Below, piece after piece: positions 1 to 8,205 of a stretch of DNA of 64,000 bases. Source of the DNA: Kineosporia succinea (GTDB taxonomy: Bacteria; Actinomycetota; Actinomycetes; Actinomycetales; Kineosporiaceae). The position numbers were made by a program, and so were the translations under genes. Each line of letters begins with the position of its first letter. The first letter of the stretch is position 1. Under the pieces are notes generated by a model. It searched no databases, had not been told where the DNA came from, and was given only the letters and a program-made list of their open reading frames with translations. The stretch lies in assembly GCF_030811555.1 (NCBI RefSeq), contig NZ_JAUSQZ010000001.1, forward strand, positions 7,189,241 through 7,253,240. Reading direction: 5' to 3'.

Positions 1-1
1 C

Positions 2-352
2 CGCGACCTGTACCTCTTCGATACCGCCCTCGACCAGGCCCGTGCCGACTTCGGGGCCGTCGCCTACCCGTCCGGGCACCTGCACTTCGTGCCCGGTCCG
101 CTGGAGGAGACGGTTCCCGGGCGCGCCCCCGGGCAGATCGCGCTGCTGCGCATCGACACCGACGACTACGCACCCACCCGGCACCAGCTCGACCACCTCT
201 ACCCGCGTCTGGCTCCCGGCGGGGTGCTCGTCCTCGACGACTACGGCTGGTGGAAGGGCGCCCGCCAGGCCACCGACGACTGGCTGCGCGAGAGCGGCGC
301 CCAGCTCGTGCTGTGGCGCGCGGGCGGCGGGCGCGTGGCGGTCAAGCCGTGA
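2..352 (+). CDS. TylF/MycF-like macrocin O-methyltransferase family, C-terminal part
   Basis: An open frame runs in from the left edge, so the 5' end is missing. The visible 116 residues contain IALLRIDTDDY, followed by a region of the type YPRLAPGGVLVLDDYGWW and GARQATDDWL. Acidic residues in this D-D-Y/DDYG arrangement are characteristic of the TylF/MycF class of SAM- and Mg-dependent O-methyltransferases, where they bind metal. The substrate cannot be told from the fragment. The stop codon overlaps the GTG start of the next gene (GTGA at 349-352), so it is probably co-translated with the glycosyltransferase and may belong to a cell-surface glycan or secondary-metabolite glycosylation cluster lying upstream of the window. 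Confidence 0.8.
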   Translation, partial: RDLYLFDTALDQARADFGAVAYPSGHLHFVPGPLEETVPGRAPGQIALLRIDTDDYAPTRHQLDHLYPRLAPGGVLVLDDYGWWKGARQATDDWLRESGAQLVLWRAGGGRVAVKP

Positions 353-1779
353 CCGGGGCCCCCGGCACCACCGAGCACCCCACCCGCTTCGACTTCCCGG
401 CCGGTCAGTACCTCGCCGTCACCGCCCGCCTGGCCCTCGACACCGGCGGCCAGACGGCCATGTTCCTGCTGCGCAGCCGCGTCTTCGCCGCGCGCGCGGG
501 CATCGCGCCGACCCTGGTGTCGTTCGACGACCAGCCGGACTACCCGCACATCCGCCGTCAGCTGCTGGCGCGTGGTCTGGTCGCGCCCTCCACGGTGGTC
601 GTCAACCTGCACGAGTGGCTGCGCAACGAGCCCCCCGAGCTGGCCGCCGACGACGCCGAGACACTCCCGGAGACAACCGGCTCCACCGTCCAGCACGTCC
701 CGCACCCCGACGGCACCCGGCATCTCACCACCCACCTCGACGCCGACGGCGAACGCGTCGTCACCGACCACCTCCGCGCCGACGGCAGTGTCTACCTGCG
801 GCAGGGCCCCGACGGGATCGTGCTGGCCGACCGCTGCAACCGCGTGCTGCGCCGCTTCCCCGGGACGGGCGCGCTGCGGCGCTGGTGGCTGCCGAAGCTG
901 TTCGACCAGCGACGGGTCCCGGTGTTCGTGCTGTCCGACAGCCGTTTCGCGACCCGCCAGCTGCTGGGCCTGAGCGGCCACAAACGGGTGCGGCTCATCC
1001 ACGTCGTGCACAACATCCACGTCCAGGAGCCCTACACCTGGGACTCCCCCGTGCACCCCACCCACCTGCCGGTGCTCGAGGCCGCCGATCGCCTGGCCGC
1101 GCTGGTGACGCTGACCGAACGCCAGCGCGACGACATCGCGGCCCGCTTCGGTCCCTCCTCCACCACGCACGTGGTGCCGAACCCGATCGACACGACCACC
1201 ACGTCCCCCATCGACCCCGGGAAACCGCGCGAGCCCATGCGTTTCGTGATGGTGGGGCGGCTGGAACGGCAGAAGCGAACGATGGACGCGGTGCGCGCGT
1301 TCGCGACGGTCGTCACCCGGGAGCCGGGGGCCACCCTGGACGTCTACGGCGACGGCAGCCGTCGCGCCGAACTCGAGCAGGAGATCGAGTGCCTCGGGCT
1401 GGGCGCCGCGGTGCGGCTGCGCGGGCACGTGCCCCGGGCGAAGGACGAACTGCGCTCGGCCACCGCGATGCTGCTCACCAGCCGGTTCGAGGGGTATCCC
1501 CTGGTGGTGCTCGAGGCTCTCGACGCGGGCTGCCCGGTGATCGCCTACGACATCGCCTACGGCCCGCGCGAGCAGATCACCGACGGGGTGAGCGGATTCC
1601 TGGTACCGCCCGGGGACACCGACGCGCTCGCCGACCGGGTGGTGCGACTGGCCCGCGACCCGCAGCTGGTGGCCCGGATGAGCGAGGCCGGACGGGTGAG
1701 CGCGGCGGGCCATTCGGTGGACGCGTATCTGGAGCAATGGCAGGGCGTGCTCCGCGACGTGGTCGCCCGGCGCGTCTGA
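349..1779 (+). CDS. GT4-family glycosyltransferase, TagE/TarM-like
   Basis: A 476-residue protein using the GTG at 349, which overlaps the previous stop codon; an in-frame start further upstream would run deep into that gene. The N-terminal half has the pattern LVSFDDQPDY ... VVNLHEWLR, resembling the extra domain of poly(glycerol-phosphate) alpha-glucosyltransferases. The C-terminal half is a typical GT4 donor-binding domain: HNIH, VPNPID, GRLERQKR and SRFEGYPLVVLEALDAG, with the EX7E glutamates, then GFLVPPGD. It probably transfers a hexose from a nucleotide sugar to a wall polymer or other surface glycan. The acceptor is unknown. A G+C-rich hairpin follows the stop. Confidence 0.85.
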   Translation: MTGAPGTTEHPTRFDFPAGQYLAVTARLALDTGGQTAMFLLRSRVFAARAGIAPTLVSFDDQPDYPHIRRQLLARGLVAPSTVVVNLHEWLRNEPPELAADDAETLPETTGSTVQHVPHPDGTRHLTTHLDADGERVVTDHLRADGSVYLRQGPDGIVLADRCNRVLRRFPGTGALRRWWLPKLFDQRRVPVFVLSDSRFATRQLLGLSGHKRVRLIHVVHNIHVQEPYTWDSPVHPTHLPVLEAADRLAALVTLTERQRDDIAARFGPSSTTHVVPNPIDTTTTSPIDPGKPREPMRFVMVGRLERQKRTMDAVRAFATVVTREPGATLDVYGDGSRRAELEQEIECLGLGAAVRLRGHVPRAKDELRSATAMLLTSRFEGYPLVVLEALDAGCPVIAYDIAYGPREQITDGVSGFLVPPGDTDALADRVVRLARDPQLVARMSEAGRVSAAGHSVDAYLEQWQGVLRDVVARRV

Positions 1780-1781
1780 GA

Positions 1782-1797
1782 CCGCCCCGAGGGGCGG
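1782..1797 (+). terminator. short GC hairpin after the glycosyltransferase
   Basis: CCGCCCC-GA-GGGGCGG begins 2 nt after the stop codon. There is no T-run, which is common for actinobacterial terminators, so this is a plausible but unproven terminator. Confidence 0.4.
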
Positions 1798-1940
1798 CGG
1801 GTTCCGTCGAAAGAGGGAGTCCGCTGCTACCGAAGGGTGAAGGGGACGTCCGGGCGGGACCAGTCCGGGGACGGACGCGGCGGCGGGCCCGCGAGGACAG
1901 GCTGGTTCCGTACCGATCAACCGGACGGAAGGACGAGATC

Positions 1941-2621
1941 ATGCTCAGCAAGCGCATTCTGGCCACCGGCACCGCCACCGCCCTGGGGGTGCTGATGTTC
2001 GCGGGCACCGCCCACGCGGCCCCCGCACCCCGCTGCGAGGGTGAGAGGGCGACGATCGTGGGCACGTCGGGCGACGACCGGCTCCGGGGCACCCAGGGGG
2101 CGGACGTGATCGTCGGGCTCGGCGGCGACGACCTGATCGAGGGGCTGGGCGGCGACGACATCATCTGCGCCGGGCCGGGCAACGACGCGATCCGGGGCGG
2201 CGCCGGCTCGGACATCATCGACGGCGGCACCGGTGACGACGTGGTCGACGCGGGCTCGGGCATCGACTTCGTGGACGGCGGCAAGGGCGAGGACCTGATC
2301 ACGGCCGGGGCGGGCGCCGACTTCGTGACCGGCGGCTCCGGCGACGACAGCGTCCTCGGGGGCAAGGGCGACGACGTGATCGACGCCGGTGCCGGTGCCG
2401 ACAACGTGGCCGGGGAGGACGGGGAGGACCTGATCCTCGGGGGCTCCGGCCGCGACCACCTGCTCGGGGGCAGGGGCGACGACGCGATCCTGGGCGGGGC
2501 GGGCGACGACGAGATCCTCGGCAACTCGGGCGACGACGCGCTGGCCGGTGAGGGTGGCCGCGACACCGTCACCGGTGGGCCGGGCCACGACGAGATCTAC
2601 CAGGGCAACGCGCCGAAATAG
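1941..2621 (+). CDS. Secreted calcium-binding repeat (RTX-like nonapeptide) protein
   Basis: A 226-residue protein. The ATG at 1941 has a good ribosome binding site, GGAAGGA at 1927-1933. It opens with a Sec signal peptide (MLSKRILATG..., hydrophobic core, cleavage near AHA-APA). From about residue 45 to the end it consists of imperfect nine-residue repeats of the GGxGxDxhx type (for example GGSGDDSVLGGKGDD), the Ca-binding parallel beta-roll of hemolysin-type repeats. No catalytic domain and no type I secretion C-terminus is visible, so export is probably by Sec. Two cysteines near the start of the mature part may form a disulfide. It is likely a wall-associated or extracellular Ca-binding scaffold; its function is unknown. 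Confidence 0.85.
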   Translation: MLSKRILATGTATALGVLMFAGTAHAAPAPRCEGERATIVGTSGDDRLRGTQGADVIVGLGGDDLIEGLGGDDIICAGPGNDAIRGGAGSDIIDGGTGDDVVDAGSGIDFVDGGKGEDLITAGAGADFVTGGSGDDSVLGGKGDDVIDAGAGADNVAGEDGEDLILGGSGRDHLLGGRGDDAILGGAGDDEILGNSGDDALAGEGGRDTVTGGPGHDEIYQGNAPK

Positions 2622-2654
2622 GACGTTCCCGCACCGCCGGGGCGGATCGCGCAC

Positions 2655-2686
2655 GATCACGGGCAAGAGTTTTCCCGTCCGTGATC
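2655..2686 (+). terminator. stem-loop downstream of the Ca-binding repeat protein
   Basis: GATCACGG (2655-2662) pairs with CCGTGATC (2679-2686). The loop contains a smaller CGGG/CCCG pairing and a TTTT run. It lies 34 nt after the stop codon and is a plausible transcription terminator. Confidence 0.4.
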
Positions 2687-2806
2687 CGGCGCGGTCCGCC
2701 CCGTCTTCATCGCTTCACCCCGGTAAATCCGGTCTTCCCGGCCGGCCCGCGCGCACGAGACCGGGCCGTGACCTGCACCGAACGGCGTCTCGGGCTCCGC
2801 AAAGCG

Positions 2807-2836
2807 TTGCCACGGCCGCCGACTCACGGCTACTCT
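2807..2836 (+). promoter_or_regulatory. promoter P1 (sigma-70-like) upstream of the rha region
   Basis: TTGCCA (2807-2812), an 18-nt spacer and TACTCT (2831-2836) match the actinobacterial housekeeping consensus (TTGACN, TANNNT). A start point would fall near 2843, just before a perfect LacI-type operator and then a well-spaced ribosome binding site and ATG. The word AAAGCGTTGC at 2801-2810 overlaps the -35 box and recurs at the second promoter (3443-3452). Confidence 0.45.
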
Positions 2837-2850
2837 GACCGTCAGGCACC

Positions 2851-2862
2851 TGAAACGTTTCA
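2851..2862. promoter_or_regulatory. LacI-family-type operator palindrome
   Basis: TGAAACGTTTCA is a perfect 12-bp palindrome centred on CG, the classic form of LacI/GalR-family operators (compare the AAACGTTT core). It sits just downstream of the inferred P1 start point, a standard position for repression. The regulator is not encoded in this window. The nearby rhamnose-type importer makes a sugar-responsive LacI-family repressor the obvious candidate. Confidence 0.55.
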
Positions 2863-2891
2863 TAAGGCACTGGACTCAAGGGAGAGTCTCC

Positions 2892-3068
2892 ATGTACGCA
2901 GCCTCGCCCGCACGGGCCGAGCCGATCCACCGCGCCGCCCCGGACGACCCCACCGGGACGCCGACAGCGGCCACGAACTCGGCCGGGAGCGCCAGTGCCC
3001 CCACACTGATCCGGGCCCGGTCCCTACGCGGGCACCCCGCCGACCCTCCCGACCCGGCCCCTCGCTGA
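2892..3068 (+). CDS. candidate 58-residue leader or small ORF under P1
   Basis: The ATG at 2892 is preceded by AAGGGAG at 2878-2884 with 7-nt spacing, an unusually good ribosome binding site for this stretch. The product begins MYAASPARAEPIHRAA and is rich in Ala, Pro, Arg and Thr, with no recognisable domain, membrane segment or signal. Promoter-like boxes, an operator and a ribosome binding site all line up in front of it, so it is probably translated. It could be a leader peptide, the remnant of a lost gene, or a small protein. I do not recognise it. Confidence 0.3.
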   Translation: MYAASPARAEPIHRAAPDDPTGTPTAATNSAGSASAPTLIRARSLRGHPADPPDPAPR

Positions 3069-3242
3069 GCCGAACCGGCCGGACGTCCCCGCAGACGCCC
3101 GGCCCCACCGGCCCGGCACTCACCGAGACCACCGGGCCCGGCCGGCCGCCGCGCCGACGCGCTGGTGCCACCCACCGAAACCCGCTGCGGCGAGCCCCAC
3201 TTCACCGAACCAGACCGCGCCGGGACCACCTCGCAGCCCCTG

Positions 3243-3284
3243 CCGGGGCCGGGCCCCGGGCCGGGGCCGGGCCCCGGGCCGGGG
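3243..3284. repeat. tandem 18-bp self-complementary GC repeat
   Basis: CCGGGGCCGGGCCCCGGG occurs twice in tandem (3243-3260 and 3261-3278), followed by a partial third copy (CCGGGG). Each unit is internally palindromic, so very stable hairpins can form on either strand. It could attenuate transcription reading from P1 into the rha genes. Confidence 0.7.
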
Positions 3285-3452
3285 CACCCCCGTCGAACCG
3301 ACCGCACCACACCCGGTCTTCCTGCACCACAGAGATTTTCCTTCGCCGTCAGGCTCAAACCGTTACCGGACAACCAGTTCGGCCGGGACGACCCGCACCA
3401 CCGCATTCCGTCGGCACCACCGCCCCACCCGCCGAACGACATAAAGCGTTGC

Positions 3453-3481
3453 TTGACAGCGCACATCGGCAACTCTACGTT
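3453..3481 (+). promoter_or_regulatory. promoter P2 for the rha operon
   Basis: TTGACA (3453-3458), a 17-nt spacer and TACGTT (3476-3481) give a near-consensus promoter about 38 bp before the rhaT ATG. AAAGCGTTGC at 3443-3452 touches the -35 box and repeats the word at P1. With the following TT it forms an AAGC-N3-GCTT inverted repeat that could be an operator half-match. Confidence 0.55.
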
Positions 3482-3518
3482 CTCCACTTGAATCCTTTCA
3501 ACGAGGCAAGGTGCTTCA

Positions 3519-5030
3519 ATGGTCAGCCCATCTCCCGCTGCTCTGCAGTTAACGGGCGTGTCGAAGTCCTTCGGCCCGGTCACCGCCCTGCGGTCCGGCA
3601 GCCTGGAGGTCGAGGCCGGTTCCATCCACGCGCTGGTCGGTGAAAACGGCGCCGGCAAGTCCACTCTCGTCAAGATCGTGGCGGGTGTGCACCGCCGCGA
3701 CGGCGGCACCTTCACGCTCGAGGGGCAGGACGTCGACTTCGGTTCCACCGCCGAGTCGAAGGCCGCCGGCGTCGCCGTCATCTACCAGGAACCCACGCTG
3801 TTCCCCGACCTGTCGGTCACCGAGAACATCTTCATGGGCCGCCAGATACTGAAGAGCGCGCGGCGCATCGACAAGGCCGCGATGTACGCCGAGGCCGAGC
3901 GGCTGTTCCAGGGCCTGGGCGTGCACATCGACCCGCGGCGCCCGGCGCTGGGCCTGTCGATCGCCGACCAGCAGATCATCGAGATCGCCAAGGCCATCTC
4001 GCTCGACGCCAAGGTGCTGATCATGGACGAGCCGACCGCGGCGCTGTCCGGCGTCGAGGTCGAGCGGCTGTTCACCGTGGCCCGGCGGCTGCGCGACGAG
4101 GGCCGCGCCCTGGTCTTCATCTCGCACCGCTTCGACGAGGTGTTCGAGCTGTGCGACACCGTCACCGTGATGCGCGACGGCTCGTACATCGGCACGCGGC
4201 CCATCGCCGGCACGTCGGTGCCGGAGATCGTCAACCTCATGGTCGGCCGCGAGGTCGGCGAGCTCTTCCCCAAGCAGGCGGCCGAGATCGGTGACGTCGT
4301 GCTGAAGGTCGAGGGCCTGCAGTCGGCCGGTGTCTTCCACGACGTGTCGTTCAGCGTGCGCCGCGGCGAGATCGTCGGCCTGGCCGGGCTGGTCGGGGCC
4401 GGGCGCAGCGAGATCGCCCGCGCCGTCTTCGGGGTCGACCGCTACGACGCCGGGTCGGTGACCATGAACGGCCGGGCCGTGGCCGCCCGCAGCCCCCGCG
4501 CCGCGATCGCCGCCGGCATGGCCTTCATCCCCGAGGACCGGCGCAAGCAGGGCCTGGTCACCGAGGCCTCGGTCGCCGAGAACATCGCCGGCGTCATCCG
4601 CCGCAACCTGGCCCGGGGCGGTCTGCTCACCCGCGGCCAGGAGAACAAGGCGGTGGCCCCCTGGGCCGCCCGCCTCGAGGTCAAGACCAGCGCCCTCGAC
4701 GCCCCCGCCAAGACCATGAGCGGAGGCAACCAGCAGAAGGTCGTCATCGCCAAGTGGCTGGCCACGCAGCCCGACCTGCTGATCATCGACGAGCCCACCC
4801 GCGGCATCGACGTCGGCACCAAGTCCGAGGTGCACCGCCTGCTCTCGGAACTGGCCGGGCAGGGCATGGCGATCCTGATGATCTCGTCCGAACTGCCCGA
4901 GGTGCTCGGCATGGCCGACCGGGTGCTGGTCGTCAGCGAGGGCCGGCTCACCGCCGACCTCTCACGCGAGCAGGCCACCCCGGAGAGCGTCATGCACGCC
5001 GCCACCGCCAGCCAGGAGATGGCCCGATGA
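3519..5030 (+). CDS. rhaT: sugar ABC importer ATPase with two nucleotide-binding domains, rhamnose type
   Basis: A 503-residue duplicated ATPase of the CUT2 class (ribose/rhamnose/autoinducer-2 importers). Domain 1 has Walker A GENGAGKST (about residues 45-53), a Q-loop at YQEP and Walker B VLIMDEP. Domain 2 has a degenerate Walker A (LVGAGRSE), signature SGGNQQK and Walker B LLIIDEP. It energises import through the two permeases that follow. The stop overlaps the rhaP start (ATGA at 5027-5030). The name rests mainly on the clear RhaS-type binding protein at the end of the operon. Ribosome binding is weak (GAGGCAAGG region, 3503-3511). Confidence 0.85.
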   Translation: MVSPSPAALQLTGVSKSFGPVTALRSGSLEVEAGSIHALVGENGAGKSTLVKIVAGVHRRDGGTFTLEGQDVDFGSTAESKAAGVAVIYQEPTLFPDLSVTENIFMGRQILKSARRIDKAAMYAEAERLFQGLGVHIDPRRPALGLSIADQQIIEIAKAISLDAKVLIMDEPTAALSGVEVERLFTVARRLRDEGRALVFISHRFDEVFELCDTVTVMRDGSYIGTRPIAGTSVPEIVNLMVGREVGELFPKQAAEIGDVVLKVEGLQSAGVFHDVSFSVRRGEIVGLAGLVGAGRSEIARAVFGVDRYDAGSVTMNGRAVAARSPRAAIAAGMAFIPEDRRKQGLVTEASVAENIAGVIRRNLARGGLLTRGQENKAVAPWAARLEVKTSALDAPAKTMSGGNQQKVVIAKWLATQPDLLIIDEPTRGIDVGTKSEVHRLLSELAGQGMAILMISSELPEVLGMADRVLVVSEGRLTADLSREQATPESVMHAATASQEMAR

Positions 5031-6076
5031 CCCCCACCGACACCCAGACCGAGCTCCTCGTCGAACCCAGCGCCCTTCCCACCCGCACGCGCCTGGTCAA
5101 GGAGCTCCTGCGCTCGCGCGAGCTGTCCGTCGGGATCGTGCTCCTGCTCGTCGTGATCGCCGCGGCGGTCAAGAGCCCGGACTTCGTGTTCGGCAGCGAC
5201 GGCTGGCGCGACCTGCTGCTCAACCCGTCGATCCTGCTGCTGCTCGCGGCCGGTCAGACGGTCGTGATCGTCACCCGCAACGTCGATCTGTCGGTCGGCT
5301 CGATCCTGGGCCTGACCGCGTGGCTGACCGGCGAGGTGTTCATCTCGAACCCCGGTATGCCGCCGGTGTTCGCGTTCCTCATCGGCACCGCCGCCGGCGC
5401 CGGGCTCGGCCTGATCAACGGCGTCGTCGTGGCCTTCGGCAAGGTGCCCGCCCTGGTCATCACCCTGGGCACGCAGTACATCTTCCGCGGCGTCGTGATC
5501 ACCTGGGCCGGCTCGGGCCTGATCAGCGCCGGGCAGCTGCCCAAGGGCTTCCTCGAGCTCGGCACGAAACAGGTCCTCACCTTCCCGGTCCTGTTCCTCG
5601 TCGCCATCGTGATCGTGGGCGCCGTCGGCTACTACCTCACCACCGCCCGCTCGGGCCGCGAGCTCTACGCCGTCGGTTCCGACCCGGAGGCAGCCGTGCT
5701 CTACGGCCTCCCGGTGACCCGCCGCGTCGTCGGGGCGTTCGTGCTCAGCGGCGCGCTGGCCGGTCTGGCCGGTGTCCTGTTCGCCGCCCGCTACGGCACG
5801 GTCAACTCCAGCGCCGGCACCGGCATCGAGTTCCAGGCCGTGGCCGCCGCGGTCGTCGGTGGCGTCGCGATCTTCGGTGGCTCGGGCACGGTCTGGGGCG
5901 CCGCGATCGGCGCCGGGCTGCTCGTCACCATCAACAGCGCGCTGCCGATGGTCGGCATCTCCGAGTTCTGGCAGCAGGCCCTGGTCGGTGCCCTGATCAT
6001 CGCCGCGATCGTGCTGGACCGGGTGCTCGCCGCCCGCCAGGCGCGCAAACTCATCGAAGCAAGGGATGCAGCATGA
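5027..6076 (+). CDS. rhaP: sugar ABC importer permease, rhamnose type
   Basis: A 349-residue multi-spanning protein of the BPD_transp_2 (RbsC-like) family. It contains ILLLLAAGQTVVIVTRNVDLSVGSI, the conserved NVDLSVGS motif of CUT2 permeases, and a later GVAIFGGSGTVWGA motif. The ATG at 5027 overlaps the rhaT stop, and its own stop overlaps the next ATG (6073-6076), so the three genes are translationally coupled. It forms half of the membrane channel together with the following permease. Confidence 0.85.
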   Translation: MTPTDTQTELLVEPSALPTRTRLVKELLRSRELSVGIVLLLVVIAAAVKSPDFVFGSDGWRDLLLNPSILLLLAAGQTVVIVTRNVDLSVGSILGLTAWLTGEVFISNPGMPPVFAFLIGTAAGAGLGLINGVVVAFGKVPALVITLGTQYIFRGVVITWAGSGLISAGQLPKGFLELGTKQVLTFPVLFLVAIVIVGAVGYYLTTARSGRELYAVGSDPEAAVLYGLPVTRRVVGAFVLSGALAGLAGVLFAARYGTVNSSAGTGIEFQAVAAAVVGGVAIFGGSGTVWGAAIGAGLLVTINSALPMVGISEFWQQALVGALIIAAIVLDRVLAARQARKLIEARDAA

Positions 6077-7128
6077 GCACCTCACCGTCGGAGAGGACCT
6101 ACGCCCCCTACGCCCAGCCCCTGTGGCGGCGGCTCCTGGTCAGCCGCGAGGCGAGCGTCATCGCGCTGCTGCTCATCGTCTGGATGTACGGCTACGGCAA
6201 CGTCCCGTACTTCGGTGACACGCTGACCCTGACCTACATCCTCGTCGACATGACGACGGTGCTCCTCATCGCCCTGCCCATGACCCTCGTGATCGTGACC
6301 GGCGAGATCGACCTGTCCGTCGCGTCCGTCGTCGGGCTCTCGAGTGCCGTCCTGGGCCTCGGCGTGCAGCACGGCCTCGGGATGCCTCTGTCCACCCTGC
6401 TGGCCCTGCTCGTCGGCGTGGTCTGCGGCGTCGTCAACGGCATTCTCGTCGCCTACGTGGAACTTCCGAGTCTCGCCGTCACGATCGGCACCCTCGCCCT
6501 GTACCGTGGTGTGGCGGTCGGGCTCCTGGGCACCACCGCGGTCACCGACTTCCCCAGCAGCTGGACCGACCAGACCGCCAAGGTCATCGGCGCCACCGGC
6601 ATCCCCACCTTCATGATCGTGTTCGCCGTGCTGGCGGCACTCTTCATCGCCCTGCTGCACTTCTCCCCGTTCGGGCGGGGCATCTACGACATCGGCCTGA
6701 GCACCGAGGCGGCCGAGTTCAGCGGTGTGAACGTGCAGCGCACGAAGCTGATCCTGTTCGTGCTCACGGGCACCGTGTCGGCCCTGGCCGGCATCTTCTA
6801 CACCCTGCGGTTCGGCAGTGCCCGCGGCGACAACGCCACGGGCCTGGAGCTCCAGGTGATCGCGGCCGTCCTGCTCGGCGGCGTGTCGATCTTCGGCGGC
6901 CGGGGCAAGCTCCCCGGCGTCATCGCCGGTGTGCTGCTCATCGGTGCCCTCTCCAGCGCCCTGCGTCTGGAGGGCGTCACCGTGAACGTCATCAACATCA
7001 TCATCGGACTGCTGCTCGTGCTGTCCGTGCTCTCCACCAGTCTCCTGGCGTGGGTCTCCGACGTTTCCGCCAGGCGCAACCGGGCCAAGCGCCCCTCGCA
7101 GACGCCCTCCAGCGTCGGTTCACAGTGA
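6073..7128 (+). CDS. rhaQ: sugar ABC importer permease, rhamnose type, second subunit
   Basis: A 351-residue paralogue of the preceding permease. It has TLVIVTGEIDLSVASVVGLSS, the second-subunit version of the CUT2 motif, and GVSIFGGRGKLPGV near the C-terminus. About ten hydrophobic segments can be traced, and the basic, hydrophilic C-terminus (RRNRAKRPSQTPSS) is probably cytoplasmic. The start at 6073 overlaps the previous stop (ATGA). The binding-protein gene follows after 19 nt. Confidence 0.85.
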   Translation: MSTSPSERTYAPYAQPLWRRLLVSREASVIALLLIVWMYGYGNVPYFGDTLTLTYILVDMTTVLLIALPMTLVIVTGEIDLSVASVVGLSSAVLGLGVQHGLGMPLSTLLALLVGVVCGVVNGILVAYVELPSLAVTIGTLALYRGVAVGLLGTTAVTDFPSSWTDQTAKVIGATGIPTFMIVFAVLAALFIALLHFSPFGRGIYDIGLSTEAAEFSGVNVQRTKLILFVLTGTVSALAGIFYTLRFGSARGDNATGLELQVIAAVLLGGVSIFGGRGKLPGVIAGVLLIGALSSALRLEGVTVNVINIIIGLLLVLSVLSTSLLAWVSDVSARRNRAKRPSQTPSSVGSQ

Positions 7129-7147
7129 AGTGAAAGGACAATCTGTC

Positions 7148-8188
7148 ATGCGGACCCTCACCCGACGCAGCACCGTTCTCGGAGTGGCCACCCTCTCCCT
7201 GGCGCTGGCCCTGACCGGCTGCAGCAAGGCCGACACCGGCTCCTCGTCCGACGGCGAGACCGGTTCGGCCGCCAAGGAACTCAACGTCGTCTTCATCCCG
7301 AAGAACCTCGGCAACCCGTACTTCGACGCCAGCGACAAGGGTGGCAAGGCGGCGGTCGAGGCCCTGGGCGGCACGTTCTCCGAGGTCGGCCCGCAGGAGG
7401 CCAGCCCCGACGCGCAGGTGCAGTACATCAACACCGCGGCCCAGCAGCACGCGTCGGCCATCGTCATCTCGGCCAACGACCCCAAGGCCGTCGGCTCGGC
7501 GCTCACGCAGGCCAAGCAGGGCGGCACCAAGGTCGTCACGTTCGACTCCGACACCGAGGCGCAGTACCGCGACCTGTTCATCAACCAGGCCTCCCCCGAG
7601 GGCATCGCCAAGGCCCAGGTCGACGGCATCGCCAAGCAGATCGGTGACTCCGGCGAGATCGCGATCCTCTCGGCCGCCGCCAACGCCACCAACCAGAACG
7701 CCTGGATCGAGCTCATGAAGACCGAGCTCAAGGACAGCCACCCGAACATCAAGCTCGTCGACACCGTCTACGGCAACGACGACGACCAGACCTCGTTCGA
7801 CAAGACCGCCGCCCTGCTGCAGACCCACCCGAACCTGAAGGGCATCATCAGCCCCACCACGGTCGGTATCGCCGCCGCGGCCCGCTACCTGTCCACCTCG
7901 AAGAGCAAGGGCAAGGTCGCGCTGACCGGCCTGGGCACCCCCAACCAGATGCGCTCCTTCGTGGAGGACGGCACGGTCACCGAGTTCTACCTGTGGAACC
8001 CGAGCGACCTGGGCACCCTCGCCGCCTACGCCGCGGCCGCCCTGGCCGACGGCACCATCACCGGCAAGGAGGGTGACAAGTTCACCGCCGGTGACCTCGG
8101 TGAGTACACCGTCGGCGCCGACAACACCGTCCTCCTGGGCGACCCCACCGGGTTCAACAAGGACAACATCGGCGACTTCGACTTCTGA
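7148..8188 (+). CDS. rhaS: rhamnose-type ABC importer substrate-binding lipoprotein
   Basis: A 346-residue lipoprotein. The signal peptide ends in a lipobox (LALTGC, Cys about residue 25). The ATG at 7148 has AAAGGA at 7133-7138; an upstream in-frame ATG lacks this. The mature protein follows the RhaS pattern closely: VVFIPKNLGNPYFDA, VISANDP, TNQNAWIELM, GIISPTTVGIAAAARYL, LTGLGTPNQMRSFV, LWNPSDLG and NIGDFDF at the end. These are sugar-specific features of the Peripla_BP_4 family and are the best evidence that L-rhamnose or a close relative is the substrate. No rhamnose catabolic genes lie beside it. Confidence 0.85.
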   Translation: MRTLTRRSTVLGVATLSLALALTGCSKADTGSSSDGETGSAAKELNVVFIPKNLGNPYFDASDKGGKAAVEALGGTFSEVGPQEASPDAQVQYINTAAQQHASAIVISANDPKAVGSALTQAKQGGTKVVTFDSDTEAQYRDLFINQASPEGIAKAQVDGIAKQIGDSGEIAILSAAANATNQNAWIELMKTELKDSHPNIKLVDTVYGNDDDQTSFDKTAALLQTHPNLKGIISPTTVGIAAAARYLSTSKSKGKVALTGLGTPNQMRSFVEDGTVTEFYLWNPSDLGTLAAYAAAALADGTITGKEGDKFTAGDLGEYTVGADNTVLLGDPTGFNKDNIGDFDF

Positions 8189-8205
8189 TCGATCACTGCT
8201 CGAGG

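Larger units (their letters stand above)
3069..3518. other. non-coding stretch upstream of the rha operon
   Basis: About 450 bp with no convincing gene. It contains an 18-bp hairpin-forming tandem repeat (3243-3284) and, at its 3' end, the second promoter-like site and the rhaT ribosome binding site. The rest is Pro/Arg-codon-like GC-rich sequence with no start and ribosome binding site that I would trust. Confidence 0.5.

Noticed and set aside
1941-2621. Type I secreted RTX toxin
   Set aside because: There is no catalytic or pore-forming domain and no adjacent ABC/MFP exporter, and a Sec signal peptide is present.
2681-3643. A 320-codon frame across the rha upstream region
   Set aside because: It is Pro/Arg-rich, crosses the hairpin repeat and overlaps the start of rhaT; there is no ribosome binding site. 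The 58-codon ORF at 2892 in another frame has better signals.
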